DNA of 64,000 nt from Pedobacter ginsengisoli (GTDB lineage Bacteria; Bacteroidota; Bacteroidia; Sphingobacteriales; Sphingobacteriaceae). Of this stretch, positions 28,481-36,875 are shown piece after piece (the stretch's first letter is position 1; every line of letters starts with the position of its first letter). The stretch is taken from assembly GCF_002736205.1 (NCBI RefSeq), contig NZ_CP024091.1, forward strand, positions 2,294,001-2,358,000. The letters run 5' to 3'. The position numbers and the translations under genes are program-made. The notes beneath the pieces were generated by a model, which was not told the DNA's origin, did not search any database, and saw nothing but the letters and a program-made list of their open reading frames with translations.

Positions 28481-29392
28481 TTAAATAGTATAAGTATTGC
28501 CTTCTATTGCAAGTTCAGTGTTTTCAAACACAGATCTTGCTTCATCCAGAAGGCCTTGTAAAGTCTTATATCTCGACGAAAAGTGACCGATGAGTAATTT
28601 TACTGCTCCGGTCATTTTTGCTATTTCGCCAGCCTGTAAAGCAGTGGTATGATGCGTTACATTAGCCCGGTCTAACATATCATGCAAAAAAGTAGCTTCA
28701 TGATATAACAAATCGCAATCAGTAATACTGCCAAAGTACCTTTCGTCAAACAAGGTATCAGAACAGTACCCATACTTTTTAGGCGTATCAGAGTCAGTAG
28801 TATAATCCTTATTTAATATAATCCTGCCATCAGGTAAATTAAGGTCAACCCCTCTTTTCAGCAACGGATAATACTCAATATCAATATGCTCGCTTTCTAG
28901 TTTATCAACAATAAGCTTACGCAGTCTTTTCTTTTGAGTAAACTTAAACCCTGTGCATGGAATTCGATGGTTTAAAACAAAAGTATCAACAACCAGATCG
29001 GCATTTTCAAAAATCTGAACAGGCTCATTGGTCTGAGTTGCAACAAACTCTATAGGATACCTGATTACCGTTTCAGAGTATTTAAACTGAAGCGCAAGGA
29101 TTTCCTGTAAAGGTTCTGGTGCAAATATTTTAATTGGTTTAACGCGTCCGTTTAAATGTAAACTGGAAAGCAGACCTATTAAACCAAAATAGTGATCGCC
29201 ATGCAAGTGGCTTATAAACACATAATCTATCTTGCTGGCCTTAAAGCCATATTTGATCAACTGCTGCTGAGTACCCTCACCACAGTCGATCAAATAAAAC
29301 TTTTCATTACAATTTAAAAGCTGTGCTGTAGGATTCCTATTATATACGGGCGTGGCAGAGCTGCTCCCTAAAATAGTAACCTCAAACTTCAT
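28481..29392 (-). CDS. rnz: Ribonuclease Z
   Basis: Metallo-beta-lactamase-fold endonuclease that trims the 3' ends of tRNA precursors, 303 residues. Motifs: LGSSSATPVYNRNPTAQ at the start, the zinc motif SHLHGDHYFGL (about 60-70), a phosphate-binding/exosite stretch with LNHRIPCTGF, and downstream zinc ligands in HEATF and GHFSSRY. This enzyme is relevant here because both tRNA-Ser genes in the window lack an encoded CCA. It shares a TAATG start/stop overlap with the STAS gene. Confidence 0.93.
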   Translation of the reverse strand: MKFEVTILGSSSATPVYNRNPTAQLLNCNEKFYLIDCGEGTQQQLIKYGFKASKIDYVFISHLHGDHYFGLIGLLSSLHLNGRVKPIKIFAPEPLQEILALQFKYSETVIRYPIEFVATQTNEPVQIFENADLVVDTFVLNHRIPCTGFKFTQKKRLRKLIVDKLESEHIDIEYYPLLKRGVDLNLPDGRIILNKDYTTDSDTPKKYGYCSDTLFDERYFGSITDCDLLYHEATFLHDMLDRANVTHHTTALQAGEIAKMTGAVKLLIGHFSSRYKTLQGLLDEARSVFENTELAIEGNTYTI

Positions 29393-29778
29393 TAATCTTT
29401 ATCTACACTTCCCAACAACTCTTTTTCTATTTCTTCCATAAAGATCAAATCAGTTGCTTCATCAAGCTTCGATACAATGGTTAGAGATTGATCTAAATTA
29501 GACATTTCCAATATTTTGGCAACCCCTTCATTCACCCCCGTTACAATAAACAGGCCATTAGATTTCTTGCAAAGTCTGTCGCCGACAAGCAAACTGCTCA
29601 GATCCTGAGAATCATCACACTGCTTAATAGCTGATAGATCTAATACGATATTACGATATCCCTCTGTATTCAATAAGATGAATTCAGATTTCAATTTCGG
29701 TGTATTGTCATTTGTAAACTTAGATTCATTAAGTTTTAAAACAACATACTTTTCATGCTTATCTACTGAAAATTTCAT
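29392..29778 (-). CDS. STAS-domain protein (anti-sigma-antagonist type)
   Basis: Single STAS domain, 128 residues. The fold is suggested by the first strand YVVLKLNES, the middle IVLDLSAIKQCDDSQDLSSLLV where the usual phosphorylatable serine would lie (DSQDLSS), and FIVTGVNEGVAKILEMSNL. A 15-residue acidic tail follows. No cognate anti-sigma kinase is nearby, so the partner is unknown. Overlaps the start of rnz by one base, a tight coupling. Confidence 0.75.
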   Translation of the reverse strand: MKFSVDKHEKYVVLKLNESKFTNDNTPKLKSEFILLNTEGYRNIVLDLSAIKQCDDSQDLSSLLVGDRLCKKSNGLFIVTGVNEGVAKILEMSNLDQSLTIVSKLDEATDLIFMEEIEKELLGSVDKD

Positions 29779-29855
29779 GATATTGATTTATTTAGTTCGT
29801 TTACGAATGTAGTTAAAATTCTCTGATTTATTTAATTATTGAAGCAGATTACAAC

Positions 29856-30809
29856 CTACGCCGACAATAGATTATTTAAAGAATCACTAACATTTTTTTC
29901 TATCCTGTTCACAATATCAGAGCGCTCATTCTTAACAAACTTATCTCCTGTTATTTGCTCATACAACTCAATATAACGATCAGATATAGAATTTACGATC
30001 TCAGGGGTCATCACAGGAACATTTTGTCCATCCTTACCCTGAAAACCATTCTCAATTAACCATTTTCTTACAAACTCTTTCGACAATTGCTTTTGAGCCT
30101 CATTCTTATCCTGTCTTTCAGCATAACCTTCAGCATAAAAATATCTTGAAGAATCCGGAGTATGAATCTCATCAATCAAATAAATATCATTACCTGCTTT
30201 ACCAAACTCATACTTAGTATCAACAAGGATAAGTCCTCGCTCAGCAGCCATCTGAACACCACGCTCATATAAAGCATAAGTGTAATTTTCAAGCTGAGTA
30301 TAGTCTGCTACAGACACAATACCTTTAGCCAGAATATCCTCTCTGGAAATATCCTCATCATGCCCAACTGCTGCTTTAGTTGTAGGCGTTATAATCGGTT
30401 TAGGCAATTTATCATTTTCTTTTAAACCATCTGGCAAGGCAACACCACAAACACTGCGTTTTCCGGCACTGTATTCTCTCCAGGCATGTCCGGCTAAGTA
30501 CCCTCTAATTACCATTTCTACTTTAAACGGTTCACAAATACGTCCTATGGTAACCATTTCATCTGGCACATCAATAACCCAGTTCGGAACAATATCTTTT
30601 GTTGCACCTAAAAATTTAGCAGCTATCTGGTTCAACACCTGTCCTTTAAAAGGTATTGCCTCAGGTAAAACCACATCAAACGCAGATATCCTGTCCGTTA
30701 CAACCATCGCCATAAACTGGTTATTAATGGTATAAACATCCCTCACTTTTCCTTTGTAAAAATTTGTCTGCTTAGGGAAGCTAAAATTTGTTTCTTTAAT
30801 TGCTGTCAT
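29856..30809 (-). CDS. purC: SAICAR synthetase
   Basis: Phosphoribosylaminoimidazole-succinocarboxamide synthase of purine biosynthesis; ATP-dependent ligation of aspartate to CAIR. Motifs: KGKVRDVY at 19-26, [20 protein letters not shown], the central [12 protein letters not shown] and [11 protein letters not shown] with the [17 protein letters not shown] block. The 317-residue length is the longer bacterial/eukaryote-like form with a C-terminal extension. It stands alone; the region upstream towards phoH is filled with AT-rich repeats. Confidence 0.94.
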   Translation of the reverse strand: MTAIKETNFSFPKQTNFYKGKVRDVYTINNQFMAMVVTDRISAFDVVLPEAIPFKGQVLNQIAAKFLGATKDIVPNWVIDVPDEMVTIGRICEPFKVEMVIRGYLAGHAWREYSAGKRSVCGVALPDGLKENDKLPKPIITPTTKAAVGHDEDISREDILAKGIVSVADYTQLENYTYALYERGVQMAAERGLILVDTKYEFGKAGNDIYLIDEIHTPDSSRYFYAEGYAERQDKNEAQKQLSKEFVRKWLIENGFQGKDGQNVPVMTPEIVNSISDRYIELYEQITGDKFVKNERSDIVNRIEKNVSDSLNNLLSA

Positions 30810-30822
30810 TTTAATTTAGTAG

Positions 30823-30935
30823 TTAGTACTTAGCATTTAGTAATTAGATCAAAGTCCCTAATCACTAAACACTAATTACACGTTTCAAATTACAAATATC
30901 TAAATACTAATTACTAATATCTAAATACTAATATC
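30823..30935. repeat. AT-rich repeat cluster between purC and phoH
   Basis: AATATCTAAATACTAAT occurs at 30895-30911 and again at 30916-30932 (21-base period). Left of it the related complementary pattern TTAGTAnTTAG recurs from 30823, so the whole stretch can fold into an imperfect long hairpin. No gene inside. Confidence 0.6.
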
Positions 30936-30937
30936 TG

Positions 30938-31903
30938 TTACTGAATATCACCGTAGGCTTTTAATATTCTTTTTACAAGTTTATGCCTTACAACATCTTC
31001 GCCTGTTAAATAAATAATATCAATGCCTGGTATATCATCAAGAATACGCAGTGCGTTATTTAAACCCGACATCTGCTTTCTTGGTAAATCAATCTGTGTT
31101 ACGTCGCCCGTTACAATAAATTTAGCTGATGGCCCCATACGGGTCAAAAACATTTTCAATTGCAAATCCGTAGAGTTTTGTGCCTCATCTAAAATTACAA
31201 AACAGTTATCAAGCGTTCTGCCACGCATAAATGCAAGCGGTGCAATCTCAATAGTTCTGTTTTCAATATATAATTTAAGCTTTTCAGCAGGTATCATATC
31301 GTCCAGTGCATCATACAGCGGGCGTAAGTAAGGATCAACCTTTTCCTTTAAATCTCCTGGCAAAAACCCAAGATTCTCACCCGCCTCAACTGCAGGCCGA
31401 GTTAGAATGATCCGCTTAATCTCCTTGTTTTTTAATGCTCTTACCGCAAGTGCAACGGCAGTATAAGTTTTTCCGGTTCCGGCAGGCCCTATGGCAAAAA
31501 GCACATCATTCTTATTTATGCTTTCAACCATCTTTCGCTGGTTGGCTGTTCTTGCTTTTACCATTAAACCATTGGTACCAAATACAATCACTTCTCCACC
31601 CCCGCCGTTACTTGTTTTTTCAGCAGCAGGCTCATCGGCAGATTGTATTTTCTTCGAAACCAAAATAGACTCCACATCATTTGCCGTTAAAGAACTGTAT
31701 TTCTCTAACTGGCCAATCAGTTGTCCATATTTCTTTTCAAAAGCCTTAAGTTCCTGTTCGTCACCAAGTACCTTTACTTCGTTACCTCTTGCAACAATCT
31801 TTAATTTCGGAAAAGCATTTTTAACCAGCTCGTAATGCTCATTGTTAGCACCCCAAAATTGTACCGGATCTACCGATTCTAATGTTAATTTTAGTTCGTT
31901 CAA
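30938..31903 (-). CDS. phoH: PhoH-family ATPase
   Basis: Cytoplasmic P-loop NTPase of 321 residues, linked in other bacteria to RNA metabolism together with YbeY. Walker A is GPAGTGKTYTA near 140, Walker B CFVILDEAQN near 235, plus the family segment LTRPAVEAGENLGFLPGD. The N-terminal 100 residues hold a KH-like region (VVARGNEVKVLGDE) found in many PhoH proteins. ybeY is not adjacent. Divergent from the SAM hydrolase gene. Confidence 0.92.
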   Translation of the reverse strand: MNELKLTLESVDPVQFWGANNEHYELVKNAFPKLKIVARGNEVKVLGDEQELKAFEKKYGQLIGQLEKYSSLTANDVESILVSKKIQSADEPAAEKTSNGGGGEVIVFGTNGLMVKARTANQRKMVESINKNDVLFAIGPAGTGKTYTAVALAVRALKNKEIKRIILTRPAVEAGENLGFLPGDLKEKVDPYLRPLYDALDDMIPAEKLKLYIENRTIEIAPLAFMRGRTLDNCFVILDEAQNSTDLQLKMFLTRMGPSAKFIVTGDVTQIDLPRKQMSGLNNALRILDDIPGIDIIYLTGEDVVRHKLVKRILKAYGDIQ

Positions 31904-32005
31904 AATATTGTTTTTTAGATTGGAGTGTATATTTTGATTTAAAAATTGAATATTTGTACGCGTTTTACCACCTACGCAAGATTAAGAATAAATATTCAAT
32001 TTTTA

Positions 32006-32785
32006 ATGGCCATTATTACTTTAACAACAGATTTAGGTTCTAAAGATTTCTATCAGGCTGCCCTTAAGGGAAGTATCCTTAGTATTCTGCCTACAGCTAA
32101 CATTGTTGATGTAACTCACGAAGTGCCATCTTTTAACATTTCGCATGCTGCGTTCGTTTTAAAGAACGTTTATCCTTACTTTCCCAAGGGCACTGTACAC
32201 CTTATCGGAATCGACTCTGTATTTAGCGAAAACACAAAATACATTGCACTTAAACATAAGGATCATTTCTTTGTTGGTGCCGATAACGGAATTTTTTCTT
32301 TGCTCTTTAATGAAAAGCCAGACGAAATTGTAGAGCTCAATATTATGCAGGATCTTAAATATCTTCACTTCCCTCTGGTCGATATTTTTGTTAAAGCAGC
32401 TACACAACTTGCCAAAGGTGCCAAATTGAGAGATATTGGAGTTCCTACAGAAAGTATTGAAGAAAGAATGTTATTAAATCCCGTTATTGAACGCGACATT
32501 ATCAGAGGCAGTGTAATTTATATAGATACTTTTTGCAACGTAATAACCAACATCACAAAAGATCTTTTTACAAAAATTCAGCGTAACCGCGATTTCACCC
32601 TATATTTCAGAAAAAGTGAAACCATTACTCAACTGAGCTGGCATTACAATGAAGTTCCCGAAGGCGAAAAACTTTGTCTTTTTGGCATTAGTAACCATCT
32701 TGAAATTGCCATTAACAAAGGAAAAGCCAGTGGATTATTAGGCTTACACCTTAACGACATCATTAGGATAGAGTTTCACCCCTAA
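32006..32785 (+). CDS. SAM hydrolase/SAM-dependent halogenase-family protein (DUF62)
   Basis: Member of the S-adenosyl-L-methionine hydroxide adenosyltransferase family; known members hydrolyse SAM to adenosine and methionine. The ATG at 32006 (MAIITLTTDLGSKDFY) is the likely start (259 residues); the in-frame ATG at 31946 adds 20 residues unlike the family. Motifs: TTDLGSKDFYQAALKG, DVTHEVPSFNISHAAFVLKN, FPKGTVHLIGID and the C-terminal YIDTFCNVITNIT. With the SAM riboswitch elsewhere in the window, this gene adds to local SAM-related functions, but no direct link is shown. Confidence 0.85.
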   Translation: MAIITLTTDLGSKDFYQAALKGSILSILPTANIVDVTHEVPSFNISHAAFVLKNVYPYFPKGTVHLIGIDSVFSENTKYIALKHKDHFFVGADNGIFSLLFNEKPDEIVELNIMQDLKYLHFPLVDIFVKAATQLAKGAKLRDIGVPTESIEERMLLNPVIERDIIRGSVIYIDTFCNVITNITKDLFTKIQRNRDFTLYFRKSETITQLSWHYNEVPEGEKLCLFGISNHLEIAINKGKASGLLGLHLNDIIRIEFHP

Positions 32786-32844
32786 ACACAAAATATATTT
32801 CCCATCAGGCATGGAGTTTGCTTGTCTCTTAAAAACATTTAAAC

Positions 32845-33357
32845 ATGATTAAAAACGTATTGTTTATTATTTTACTTTTCAGCACTTCACTACAAGCCGC
32901 ACCGTTCCAAACAGATACCAGTGCTTATCAAACGCAAAGATTAAAAGTAAACGCACTACTTAATCAAAGGAGCGCCAAGTTTGGCCAGTACGATCAAAGT
33001 TTGGATACCAAAACAGGAATATTTGGATTCCAGACAAAAGGCGATATAAAAAACTCTAACGAAATACTGCGTCAGATAGTCCTAAATGACAATAACATCT
33101 TTAAGGAGCTTAAAATACTTATGGATTATAAAGATGAAGAAGTTAAGCGTATTAGAAATGAAGCCAATAGTACCGGTTCAAGAATTAACAACTATAAAGA
33201 ATCCATTAAAAAACTTCAGGACCAGAACGTACAGCTAAAAAAAGATTATGCTGCTGCAAATAAAGAAAAACAAATTACCAATTACATAGTTATGTTTCTT
33301 ACACTTACTTTATTTGTAGCATGTTATTTATTCTACAAAAAACTTAAAAGAGCATAA
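32845..33357 (+). CDS. Hypothetical exported coiled-coil membrane protein
   Basis: Not recognised. 170 residues: signal peptide (about 1-18, LQAAP), a middle with long helices and heptad-like spacing (EILRQIVLNDNNIFKELKIL, KESIKKLQDQNVQLKKDY), and a C-terminal transmembrane helix (about 148-165, YIVMFLTLTLFVACYLFY) with a short basic tail. Topology predicts a periplasmic coiled coil anchored at the C-terminus. Its stop overlaps the start of a 48-residue ORF (TAATG), so the two are probably made together. Confidence 0.7.
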   Translation: MIKNVLFIILLFSTSLQAAPFQTDTSAYQTQRLKVNALLNQRSAKFGQYDQSLDTKTGIFGFQTKGDIKNSNEILRQIVLNDNNIFKELKILMDYKDEEVKRIRNEANSTGSRINNYKESIKKLQDQNVQLKKDYAAANKEKQITNYIVMFLTLTLFVACYLFYKKLKRA

Positions 33358-33503
33358 TGAAAAAGGCTGTCTTTAAAATCCTTGTAAAAATCAACAACGC
33401 CATCTTACCAAGTCTGTATAAAAAAGACCCGATAAAACTAACTACGTTTCAAAAAGCAATATTAGGCTACAGGTACTGGGCATTAACCCAGTCACTTAAC
33501 TAA
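33357..33503 (+). CDS. Small basic protein coupled to the upstream coiled-coil gene
   Basis: 48 codons from ATG at 33357 to TAA at 33501-33503, starting within the stop of the previous gene. The peptide begins MKKAVFKILVKINNAILPSL and ends YRYWALTQSLN, is Lys-rich and has no signal peptide. The regular codon choice and the coupling support a real gene. Its last 8 bases overlap the end of the convergent DUF1015 gene. Function unknown. Confidence 0.6.
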   Translation: MKKAVFKILVKINNAILPSLYKKDPIKLTTFQKAILGYRYWALTQSLN

Positions 33504-34740
33504 AACAATTGGTTAACACCCCTACCAGGAACTTAGGCTCTACCCAGGTTGATTTTGGAGGCATTATTCCGTTAACATCTGCCACGGCAATTAACTGATC
33601 AATAGAAACCGGAAAGAAAGTAAAAGCCAATGTATAAAGGCCGTTATCAACCATAAGCTGAAGCTCCGAAACCGCAGTTTCCCCTCCTTCAAACGTAATT
33701 CTGGCATCAGTTCTCGGATCCTTTATACCCAAAATCGGAGTAAGAATAAAATCTTGAAAAATGCTCACGTCAAGTACCTTAACAGGATCATTTTCATCAT
33801 ATATTTCCTTTTTAGGTTCAAGTACATACCATCTTGTATTAAAATACATACCTATTTTATGCAAATGATCTGGCTTAACAAGCTGAGTTGATTCCTGTAC
33901 AGAAAATGACTCTTTTAATGCTTCAATAAATAATTCAGGCTCCCAATCTCCTATATCTCTTATCAGCCTGTTATACTCCAGTATTTTTACCTCATTGGTA
34001 TTCATATAAACTGTAGTAAAATAATTATAAGTCTCCGTTCCGGTATGACGTTCATTATTTAAAGCCTGCTTTTGTAAAGCCATCTTAGCCATAGACGCTA
34101 CCCGATGATGGCCATCGGCAATATAGACAGAGGAGATGCCATCAAATACAGTCACAAGGTCCTTTATATCCTGATCATCACAAATAGTCCATACCTGATG
34201 TATTGTTCCATCAGCAAACGTAAAATCAAGATCCGGTTTAAGTGAGGTATACTTATTAGTGATAGTATCAATAATATGATCCGGATGATAGGTAATTAAT
34301 ACAGGATTAGCATCTATTCCTGTTTGCTGCAGATAATCGGCCAGAAGAGTCTCTCTTCGCGCAACAGTGGCTTCATGTTTCTTTATTCTTCCGTCCAGAT
34401 ACTCATCAATATGAGTAAGTGTCCAGATGCCTGTTTGCACCACACCATTATGCTTAACTCTATAAACATAAATGGCAGGTTTATCATCCTTAACAAGAAA
34501 TTGCTTTTCCAAAAAAACTTCCAGGTTCTCACTGATTTTTTTATAAACCAGTTCCTCCCTGCTTCCCCTTAGATATGGGTTTTCAAGTTCCGGATTAATC
34601 AGATGAAGAAAAGTGCATTTATTTTCCGAAGCAATTAACCTTGCTTCTCCCATGCTGTAGTTTTCAAGCGGCCTTGTTACAACCAGTCGTTGTAAGTGTA
34701 CTGCAGGTTTAAGCGCGCAGAAAGGCTTTATATGGGGCAT
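33496..34740 (-). CDS. DUF1015-family protein
   Basis: 414-residue protein of the DUF1015 family; catalytic role unknown. Visible: PFCALKPAV at the start, HLINPE, YVYRVKHNG, VYIADGHHRVASM near 210-222 (the most conserved part of the family, a His-rich likely active site) and FPVSIDQLIAVADVNGIMPPKSTWVEPKF near the end. It follows serC and serA on the same strand, an arrangement recurrent in many bacteria, which suggests a link to serine metabolism. A hairpin separates it from serA. Confidence 0.85.
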   Translation of the reverse strand: MPHIKPFCALKPAVHLQRLVVTRPLENYSMGEARLIASENKCTFLHLINPELENPYLRGSREELVYKKISENLEVFLEKQFLVKDDKPAIYVYRVKHNGVVQTGIWTLTHIDEYLDGRIKKHEATVARRETLLADYLQQTGIDANPVLITYHPDHIIDTITNKYTSLKPDLDFTFADGTIHQVWTICDDQDIKDLVTVFDGISSVYIADGHHRVASMAKMALQKQALNNERHTGTETYNYFTTVYMNTNEVKILEYNRLIRDIGDWEPELFIEALKESFSVQESTQLVKPDHLHKIGMYFNTRWYVLEPKKEIYDENDPVKVLDVSIFQDFILTPILGIKDPRTDARITFEGGETAVSELQLMVDNGLYTLAFTFFPVSIDQLIAVADVNGIMPPKSTWVEPKFLVGVLTNCFS

Positions 34741-34756
34741 ACCTGGTTATGAATAA

Positions 34757-34789
34757 TGGTCAAAGCTATATAAAAAATAGCTTTGACCA
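34757..34789 (-). terminator. Hairpin between serA and DUF1015 gene
   Basis: Perfect 13-bp stem, TGGTCAAAGCTAT (34757-34769) and ATAGCTTTGACCA (34777-34789), 7-base loop. Only a weak T-rich tail follows on the minus strand, so it may be partial termination or a processing signal. Confidence 0.55.
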
Positions 34790-34795
34790 CTAATC

Positions 34796-35749
34796 TTATT
34801 TATTAAAATGCTCAATAATTAATGAGGCAAGTTCAACACCAATACGTTCCTGAGCTTCGTTAGTAGCAGCTCCAATATGAGGTGTTAAAGAGATTTTAGC
34901 ATGTTGTAAAATTTCAGCTCTAGGTGTAGGTTCGTTATCAAACACGTCTAAACCAGCAAAAGCAACTTTACCACTGTCTAAAGCAGCAATTAAAGCTTCT
35001 TCATCAATAGTACCACCTCTTGAGCAGTTTACAACACCAACACCTTGTTTCACTTTAGCAAACTCTTCTGCACCTAAAATAGGCTTATCTGCAAAAGGAG
35101 TATGTAAACTGATAAAATCACTGTTTGCAATTACTTCATCCAATGATACTGTTTTGAATGGAATTTCAACAGAAACACCACCCTGGAAAGTCAATGGTAA
35201 TGTACCTTCAGCAGGATAAAGATCGTAAGCCAATACATTCATACCCAATCTAAGGGCAACTTTAGCAGTTTCACGACCAATACGACCAAAACCAATGATA
35301 CCCATAGTTTTACCCTGAAGTTCAACACCACCAGCATATGCCTTTTTCAAAGCATTGAATTTAGTAGCTCCTTCAACAGGCATTTTTCTGTTTGAATCCT
35401 GTAAAAAACGGATACCGGTAAATAAGTGTGCAAATACCAGCTCAGCAACAGATAACGAAGACGCAGCAGGAGTATTTACCACTGCCACACCCTTACTGCG
35501 GGCATATTCAACATCAATATTATCCATACCTACGCCGCCTCTGCCAATCAGTTTAATATTAGGAACCTGATCAATCAGTTCTTTACGTAATTTGGTAGCA
35601 CTTCTAACTGTAATACCATCATAATTTTTTAAAGCTTCAACCAGTTGATCCTGAGGAACTGTCTCAGTATCAACAACAAAACCGGCTTTTTCTAATAACG
35701 CTTTACCGATAGGATCTATCCCATCGTTTGCAAGTATCTTAATCATCAA
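34796..35749 (-). CDS. serA: D-3-phosphoglycerate dehydrogenase, short form
   Basis: First step of serine synthesis, oxidising 3-phosphoglycerate with NAD. 317 residues with the catalytic core only: GRGGVGMDNIDVEYA near 75, the Rossmann motif GIIGFGRIGRETA near 150, VNCSRGGTIDEEAL near 235, and the catalytic His in LTPHIGAATNEAQ near 292. The C-terminal ACT regulatory domain of longer SerA proteins is absent, so serine feedback at that site is not expected. Located 8 bases after serC in the same operon. Confidence 0.92.
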   Translation of the reverse strand: MMIKILANDGIDPIGKALLEKAGFVVDTETVPQDQLVEALKNYDGITVRSATKLRKELIDQVPNIKLIGRGGVGMDNIDVEYARSKGVAVVNTPAASSLSVAELVFAHLFTGIRFLQDSNRKMPVEGATKFNALKKAYAGGVELQGKTMGIIGFGRIGRETAKVALRLGMNVLAYDLYPAEGTLPLTFQGGVSVEIPFKTVSLDEVIANSDFISLHTPFADKPILGAEEFAKVKQGVGVVNCSRGGTIDEEALIAALDSGKVAFAGLDVFDNEPTPRAEILQHAKISLTPHIGAATNEAQERIGVELASLIIEHFNK

Positions 35750-35757
35750 TTTATATT

Positions 35758-36825
35758 TTATTTGGTGTGTTTTTCAGCAAAATTCTGCATTAATTCAACT
35801 AACGTATGAACACTTGTAATAGGAAGTGCATTGTATATAGAGGCTCTGAAACCACCAACACTTCTGTGTCCTTTTATACCTTCAATACCATTTTCTTCAG
35901 CATATTTCAAGAAAGGTTTTTCCAGTTCAGGGTTTTCCATTACAAAGCAAACATTCATTCTAGAGCGATCTTCAACAGCACATGTGCCTTTAAACAATGG
36001 GTTTCTGTCAATCTCAGCATATAATGCCCTTGCTTTCGCAATATTCTCTTTTTCAATTTCAGCAACACCACCTTTAGATTTTAACCATCTTAAGTTTAGC
36101 ATAGCTACATATATAGAAAATACCGGCGGAGTGTTGTACATAGAACCACCATCAATATGCACTTTATAATCAAGCATAGAAGGTATTTTTCTGCCCGATT
36201 TGCCTAAGATCTCGTCTTTAACAATTACTACGGTTAAACCAGCCGGACCAATATTTTTTTGAGCTCCTGCATAGATCAAATCATATTTAGAAACATCAAT
36301 AACCCTACTCATGATATCAGATGACATATCACAAACTACCGGAATACTGGTTTCAGGTAAGTTGAACATTTCTGTTCCATAGATCGTGTTGTTAGAAGTG
36401 CAATGGAAATAAGCACTGTCTTCAGGGATACTATAATCTTTAGGAATAAAGGTAAAGTTTGATTCTTTTGAAGAAGCAACAATATTTGCTTTACCAAAAG
36501 TAGATACCTCTTTAATAGCTTTATTTGCCCAAACGCCTGTTTCCAGATAGCTGGCAGTTTTTCCATCAGGCAATAAGTTCATTGGAACCATTGCAAACTG
36601 CAAACTTGCACCACCTTGTAATAACAAAACAGAATATCCCGAAGGTACATTTAGTAATTCCTTAACTAATTTCTCTGTTTCTGCTACTACACCTTCAAAT
36701 TCAGATGTGCGATGCGAGATTTCCAGAATAGATAAACCATCCTTAAAATCCAGAACTGCTTGTGCTGCTTGCTTAAATACTTCCTGAGGTAAAATACAGG
36801 GGCCTGCGCCGAAATTGTGTCTCAT
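35758..36825 (-). CDS. serC: Phosphoserine aminotransferase
   Basis: PLP aminotransferase, 355 residues, converting phosphohydroxypyruvate to phosphoserine. Typical N-terminus [11 protein letters not shown], then [28 protein letters not shown], and the PLP lysine in [16 protein letters not shown] near 195. The end ...[15 protein letters not shown] carries the phosphate-binding residues. First gene of serC-serA-DUF1015. No phosphoserine phosphatase gene is seen nearby. Confidence 0.95.
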   Translation of the reverse strand: MRHNFGAGPCILPQEVFKQAAQAVLDFKDGLSILEISHRTSEFEGVVAETEKLVKELLNVPSGYSVLLLQGGASLQFAMVPMNLLPDGKTASYLETGVWANKAIKEVSTFGKANIVASSKESNFTFIPKDYSIPEDSAYFHCTSNNTIYGTEMFNLPETSIPVVCDMSSDIMSRVIDVSKYDLIYAGAQKNIGPAGLTVVIVKDEILGKSGRKIPSMLDYKVHIDGGSMYNTPPVFSIYVAMLNLRWLKSKGGVAEIEKENIAKARALYAEIDRNPLFKGTCAVEDRSRMNVCFVMENPELEKPFLKYAEENGIEGIKGHRSVGGFRASIYNALPITSVHTLVELMQNFAEKHTK

Positions 36826-36875
36826 TTTTATAGTGATTTTTAATGCTTGTAAATGTAACAGTTTTATATTATTTA

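Noticed and set aside
30823..30935. CRISPR array
   Set aside because: The repeats are short, AT-rich and only about 4 bases apart, with no unique spacers; no cas genes occur in the window.
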